A stretch of 64,000 bases of DNA from Austropuccinia psidii. Taxonomy: Eukaryota; Basidiomycota; Pucciniomycetes; Pucciniales; Sphaerophragmiaceae. Shown one piece after another: positions 59,199 through 64,000 of the stretch (position 1 is the first letter of the stretch; the number at the start of each line of letters is the position of its first letter). The position numbers and the translations under genes were made by a program. The stretch is from the NCBI GenBank assembly GCA_023105745.1, contig JALGQZ010000006.1:33557686-33621685 (forward strand), given 5' to 3'. The notes below the pieces were generated by a model. The model was not told where the DNA came from and did no database searches. It was given only the letters and a program-made list of their open reading frames with translations.

Positions 59199-60540
59199 AT
59201 AACCTTACAACTGGGCTATTCCAAAAGATTATATAGACATATTTCATACATATCAATTGATAAGAAAGCAGATGATTCAAAATGGTTAAAACTTCCATAG
59301 ATAAAAATTTTTCCTCATTCTTATTTAATCATTGTAAAGCCAATAATCCTTCCTTACCAGCTGTCATTCATTAAATCACCCCATTTGAAACTTTTTCTTC
59401 AAACTCTCACATTTTAAACAATATAATTCTTACTTTAATGAGGTTATCCAAAGATATAAAAGAAATAACAACCAGAAGAAATCTCTTAGGTAGACTCATG
59501 AAAGATATTGACTTTTGTCCAGCTTCTGATTCTGGAAAATCTGAAGGTGTGTGAATTTTTTTCTTCTTATATTGATAATCCCTGATTAATTTGAATAAAT
59601 GTAGTTTTTTCCTCCCAAAATCCTGGTTTGACACCTCATGAAATTAAAAAAGATAATCTTCAATGGGAAAACTTGAACAATATGAAGAATTTATTCATTC
59701 TATAATTAGTAATTTTTCCGAATTAGCTGAAAATCAAAACCAAGAATTGATGGAAGCTGTTCAATTACCAAATATGAATACCCTTGAATGGATCTCTGCC
59801 AATACCAAATAAGAATTCAAATAATTTAAAAATGTCATTGTCACTCAAGATGGACTTTTCAATAGGCCAAATGAAAATGTTAATGATCTCATTTCCTGGA
59901 ATTGTGGTATTATTTCTTTTGTGCCCAAAAAATATTTCCATCCACTTCCAACTTTATTCACTCCAACTGTACGAGGATTGCACTTCCTTGATTGAGAATG
60001 AAGATTAGTTTTTCAAAGAAACCTGTAATGATAGAAATTCTTTGAAATACATTATCAATGGTCCATCATACATAAATCCCTGCTCCAGAAATTATCAATC
60101 ATGAAAAATACTCATTTTTCATTCTCTTTTCAAATAAACCATAAATCATTTAAGTTAGGTGAGAAATTTTGAAAGTTAAACCCACTGAAAGTAAAATGAA
60201 AGTATATTTTTATTTGGAAATAAATAAGAAGTACCGAAAGAGTACTAAAAATAAAAAGTTTCAAATAAATTCATTTTGTCATTCACATCTCCTCCCCATT
60301 GTAGGACTTTATATCTAGTACATAAGTAAATAACCATTATAAAAATTCAGAATTGATTATCTTTCCATTCCAAACTAATACGCTTAATTTTCTCACACAT
60401 GTTTATAAGATGTTCTCCATTGTCCACTTTTTACATATTTTTCCCTTGTTGTGGATCATTGTCTCCATATGAATCAAACCATTCATCTACAATTTGTGCT
60501 AACATATTTTGTAAGCTTACACATGAAACAACCCAACTAA

Positions 60541-61586
60541 CAAAGTATTGTATTTATTGATTATACCTCATTCTATTTCACATTTCCATTAGAGAGACCA
60601 ACCCTTCAAAACTCCAATTGCATGCTCAATTCCTACCCTTAATTTTTCTAGACAGTAATTCAAAGTCCAGTTGTCTTCATTTTGTGCTACAGCTCCCTTG
60701 TAAGCTGGAAAAATCCTTGGAGAGCTACATATTCTGAATCAGTAAGTAATTACTGATCTTCCCCCTTAAGGTCTTGAGGAGTTTGTGCTATTTTCATATG
60801 TCGATATAAGTTTTAATTATAAAGTGAGCCAGTCCACCCAGCATGTAGGGAAGTGAACTGTTTGTTCATAATATAAACCAGTTGTATTGAAATAGAATAC
60901 GTTAATTTTGAATAATCAGTTGAAATGAAATTGAGTATGAAAATTACAAATCTTACCTCTTTTCCAATTGAAATAGGCTTCACAATCATTGGGGGGGTTT
61001 TTTGATAATGGTATGAGACTCCAATATATGAATCCAATGCACCCAGGAAAGCCTTTGGCCTTCATAACTTGTGAAATCTCTCTGCATCACTCCATTTTTG
61101 GCCACGCAATTATTCTTCTACTTAAATTTATTTATATGCCAATAGCTCTTTGAGTGTACAAATCAATAGCCCCATGGCTAACTCCAAAAAACATTCCAAT
61201 TTTCCCCAAAGATTCCCTATTTATATTTGATCCTAACCTGGATAGTGCCATAGCCAATTATATGGAAGTATACTTTTGTTTGTTTTGTGATGAATTTTTA
61301 AACTTTATATCATCTTGATTCTGTGCCACCAAGCTTTCAAATGAGTCATGTGTTGTGCCAAAAAGCTGGGAAAAGCTTCATATGATAAGCTTTTTAAATA
61401 TTTCAACATATAAATGTAATGTGAAGTATATCTTCCACAATTATTGATGTATATTTCTGTTGTTATCATATCTAATAAGGCTATACCTTCCTGAATATAT
61501 GAATAATTATTATAGTCAAAAGAATGCTTGAACTGTAATGATCTTAATTTTTGAAGTAAAGGTAGCCTTTTGGATGTCTTTGTCAT
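60541..61586 (-). pseudogene. PIF/Harbinger-type transposase (DDE_4-like), decayed
   Basis: Reads from ATG at 61,586 (MTKTSKRLPLLQKLRSLQF...). Pieces in order: SYEAFPSFLAQHMTHLKAWW; then, through frameshifts, an ALS.LGSN segment and MFFGVSHGAIDLYTQRA-like frames (about 61,150-61,260). Next KGFPGCIGFIYWSLIPLSKNPP at about 61,000-61,065, where the family has GFPGCIGFIDGT, so the first catalytic Asp is changed to Tyr. Then FTSLHAGWTGSLYN (about 60,815-60,860, the GWPGS.HD.. region) and LEKLRVGIEHAIGVLKG (60,601-60,650, the R.RiE.aiG.lK segment near the C-terminus). It has stops and frameshifts. It lies wholly inside the 7.2-kb insert; its own terminal repeats were not identified. Confidence 0.82.
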
Positions 61587-62336
61587 TGTTCATGATTAAT
61601 ATTTCTTTATAAAATAAAATTTGAGCTATATTCTTTAAGAAATTACTGGGATATTCAGATTTTATGAAAGATAAGGGAATTCTCATTTAATTATACATGC
61701 ACTCACTGAGTTGTGTATAAAAATGATGATTCTTTTAGTGAAGCTAAAGGAAGGATTTTAGTATCTAAAAATGGTACTTGGAGGCAAAAGGCATGGCTTT
61801 TTTTACCTCAAAAAACCACACCTCTTGAGGTGTTGACCTCTCCAATCCCAAAAACTTAATTTGGGATTTGGAAAAAAAAAAACTTTTGAGTTGGGGATTT
61901 TGTAGCTTTTACGCCCCCTAATGCAAGATCTAAAAAAGGAAAATCCCAAGTAAAAATAACAATATAGCAAGTTAAAAAAATTACAATTTCAAAAAAAATT
62001 GAGAATTTGAAAAACTCATAAAAAATCAAGCGGCCTTGAAAGGTTTGGACTCAACTGAAAATTCAATATGGTCCTTGTTTCTAATCTATTCACTGACCAA
62101 TTGAGAGAGGTTGAAAACCCCAGAAAGATGAGACAGATGGCCATCTTTATTCCTTCAATCAATTTTTTTATTTTGGTTCTTCAGTTATCTTCTCTTACAC
62201 AATTCTTGGAGGATCATTTTTGAGAAGCAGGTTGAAAAAATTCATCTTTTTTTATTTTGGGGAATGTTTTTTGCTATTTTATTGATAGATTGCTTGGCTA
62301 AAAAAAATAATTAACTCTTGAATTGAGAGCACAGGA

Positions 62337-62792
62337 TTGGAAGGGCTACTTAAATTTTGATTCACCTCACTCAAGTTTCTGTGTTGTAGTTTCAAAAAAT
62401 GAACTCAGATTTATTTATTTTTTTGGGAAATCATTAAGAAAAAAATCTTGTTGAAAGCTCAATGAGAAAAGCAAAGAATATTTTTTTGGGATTTTGGGGT
62501 ATTTCAGTGTAGAGAAGTGAGTAAGAAAAAAATCTGAGGTTAATAAGATGATCATTGAAAGAACTTGGAAGGGTTACTTAAATTTTGATTCACCTCACTC
62601 AAGTTTGTGTGTTTTAGTTTCAAAGAATGAACTCAGATTTATTTATTTTTTTGGGAAATTATTAAGAAAAAAATCTTGTTGAAAGCTCAATGAGAAAAGC
62701 AAAGAATATTATTTTGGGATTTTGAGGTATTTCAGTGTAGAGAAGTGAGTAAGAAAAAATCTGAGGTTAATAAGATGATTATTTAAAGAATT
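62337..62792. repeat. Tandem duplication of 228 bp
   Basis: Unit 1 starts TTGGAAGGGCTACTTAAATT at 62,337 and unit 2 starts TTGGAAGGGTTACTTAAATT at 62,565. The two are nearly identical over about 225 bases, with a handful of substitutions and one-base T/A-run changes, so the duplication is younger than the decay around it. No coding sequence. It lies just inside the right end of the 7.2-kb insert. Confidence 0.92.
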
Positions 62793-62924
62793 TGAAAAGG
62801 AATAGCACAAGAGAGATGTGGGCCAATAAAAAAAGTGCAACTAAATTTTTACTTGCATTTTTGGAAGTTGTAAATCTGTAGCAGTTCCCCAATAGTGTTT
62901 CAATACTTTAGGCAGGGAACTGTA

Positions 62925-64000
62925 CTATGATCATATCTCCCCTATACTCCTGTATAGAAGTTTTCCATCTTAAAATGTGTTTCTTATAATTTTTCAAGTT
63001 GATAAGTGATTCAACAGTACTAGAATCAGTAGCTACCTCAAACACACTACAATATAAATAATAATTGAGTTTTTCCAAAGTCCATACAAGGAAAATGTAC
63101 TCCATTTGACCAGCTCCATACTTAGCCTCAGTATGTTTTTTTTTATTTTGATAGAACAAATTGGACCCTCATACAGCTTTTCATTGATATTTTGAGCTTT
63201 ATGAAGGGCTTACCCTAACCCTTCACCACATTCATCAATATATAGCTTGAGAGGAAGTTTCCAGTCCATTATCAATAATAATGATGCATTGTTTAAGGCA
63301 TGCTTGATTTTTTCATATGCCAAAATCCTATCTTGGGTGATATCAAAGAAAGTTTTTTGATTAGAAATTCTGTAAATTCATTTGGAGGAAAATTAAAAGT
63401 CCTTAAGTTGTTGCCTGTAATAACTAGCAAAACCTAAGAAGGACATAATTCCTTTTTTTTTCTGGGTCATTTGTTTCAGTAAGACTGCAGCCAATTTTTC
63501 TTTTTCAACACAAAGGCTTAGTCCTGAAACTACATGGAGCAGATTTTTTAGCTCATGAAACCCAAAATTACATTCTTTAAGATATATTTTCATGTTCACT
63601 TGAAGAATTTTTTTTAATTACTAATGAAAGTCTGTCACAGTGCAATTGCCAGGTCCCTGTAAAAATGCTAATTTAATCAATATGAATACTTAATCATCCC
63701 TCTTGAAATTTATGATAGACAATGGTATTAATCATTCTTTGATAATTATAGGGTACACCTTTCATTCAAAAAAGGCATCCTCAACTTTTTTGGGAACACC
63801 ATAATGGGAAGCTATTTGCAATAATTTCCTAGAATGAGGTGTCAGAACATTTTGATCTTTCTTTGGATAATTGAGATGAATCTTCACAAATTCTGGGAAG
63901 TGAATATCTATGTATCATATAGTAAGAATTCAATGCGCCAAATCACCAACCATTCTTGATTTCTCATTATTCAGAGTAATTATTATGGTGGTTCTAACTT
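62925..64000 (-). pseudogene. Gypsy relic IV: reverse transcriptase and RNase H (first part)
   Basis: Minus strand, entering from the right edge of the window. RT: worn GKSRMVGD-like start near 63,950, then CNFGFHELKNLLHVVSGLSLCVEKEKLAAVLLKQ and IMSFLGFASYYRQQLKDF (63,393-63,599). The YxDD region, at about 63,660-63,690, is corrupted (..HID then a stop). RNase H: 62,908-63,159 with TEAKYGAGQMEYIFLVWTLEKLNYYLY, EVATDSSTVESLINLK and QEYRGDMIIV. It breaks off at 62,925 where the 7.2-kb insert begins and resumes at 55,710. A protease or gag part would lie beyond the window. Confidence 0.87.

Larger units (their letters stand above)
55713..62922. mobile_element. 7.2-kb insert with mariner-like terminal repeats and TA duplication
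   Basis: Insertion that splits the RNase H region of gypsy relic IV. The left end reads CAGTGCCCTTCC (55,713); the right end, on the minus strand, reads CAGTTCCCTGCC (from 62,922): ten of twelve bases match, with further TATT.AA agreement inside. TA flanks both sides (55,711-55,712 and 62,923-62,924). With the insert and one TA removed, the RNase H frame of relic IV is continuous across the join. The left ~85 bases resemble the end of the Tc1/mariner relic at 11,137. No mariner transposase is seen inside; a PIF/Harbinger relic and a tandem duplication are. Confidence 0.85.

Overview
The window is an AT-rich, transposon-packed stretch of a fungal genome. I found no tRNA, rRNA, CRISPR array or convincing single-copy host gene. 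The retroelement families, above all the gag/pol proteins at 13.7-25.7 kb, 38.4-42.4 kb and 54-64 kb, look like those that dominate rust fungus (Pucciniales) genomes. My best guess is a very repeat-rich rust such as the myrtle rust Austropuccinia psidii. That is recognition from memory, not a database result.

Layout. 1-6.3 kb (minus): a Ty3/gypsy chromovirus-type element with intact gag and an intact 1233-residue pol. They are joined by an apparent -1 frameshift signal (slippery GGGAAAA plus a 14-bp hairpin). 8.6-9.4 kb: relic of a Helitron/Pif1-type helicase. 9.6-11.1 kb: gag-only Ty1/copia relic between two short direct repeats, its right repeat cut by a Tc1/mariner relic (11.1-12.1 kb). 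12.2-17.5 kb: a second gypsy family with its own LTR promoter and decayed gag and protease, interrupted at 17,503. 17.5-26.1 kb: a near-full-length but inactivated gypsy element (family A: 1.4-kb LTR, gag, PR, RT, RNase H, IN, chromodomain). 26.1-28.2 kb: more LTR pieces of family A, one inverted.

28.5-30.8 kb: SNF2-type helicase pseudogene. 31.6-33.3 kb (minus): unidentified decayed reading frame. 34.2-36.7 kb: CACTA/Tnp2-type transposase relic. 37.7-38.2 kb: GC-rich degenerate tandem repeat. 38.4-42.5 kb: a second, more decayed copy of family A pol with an LTR stub. 44.4-46.1 kb: a palindromic 57-bp minisatellite followed by a 30-bp T-rich minisatellite. 47.0-51.3 kb: two further family A LTRs, one inserted into an LTR of another family.

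52.3-53.2 kb: tandem duplication of about 0.45 kb. 53.5-64.0 kb (minus): a gypsy relic (family IV) whose RNase H region is split by a 7.2-kb insert with mariner-like ends and a TA duplication. The insert itself carries a PIF/Harbinger transposase relic. The window is thus layered: elements inserted into elements, nearly all inactivated by stops, frameshifts and lost catalytic residues. Only the element at the left edge looks recently active.
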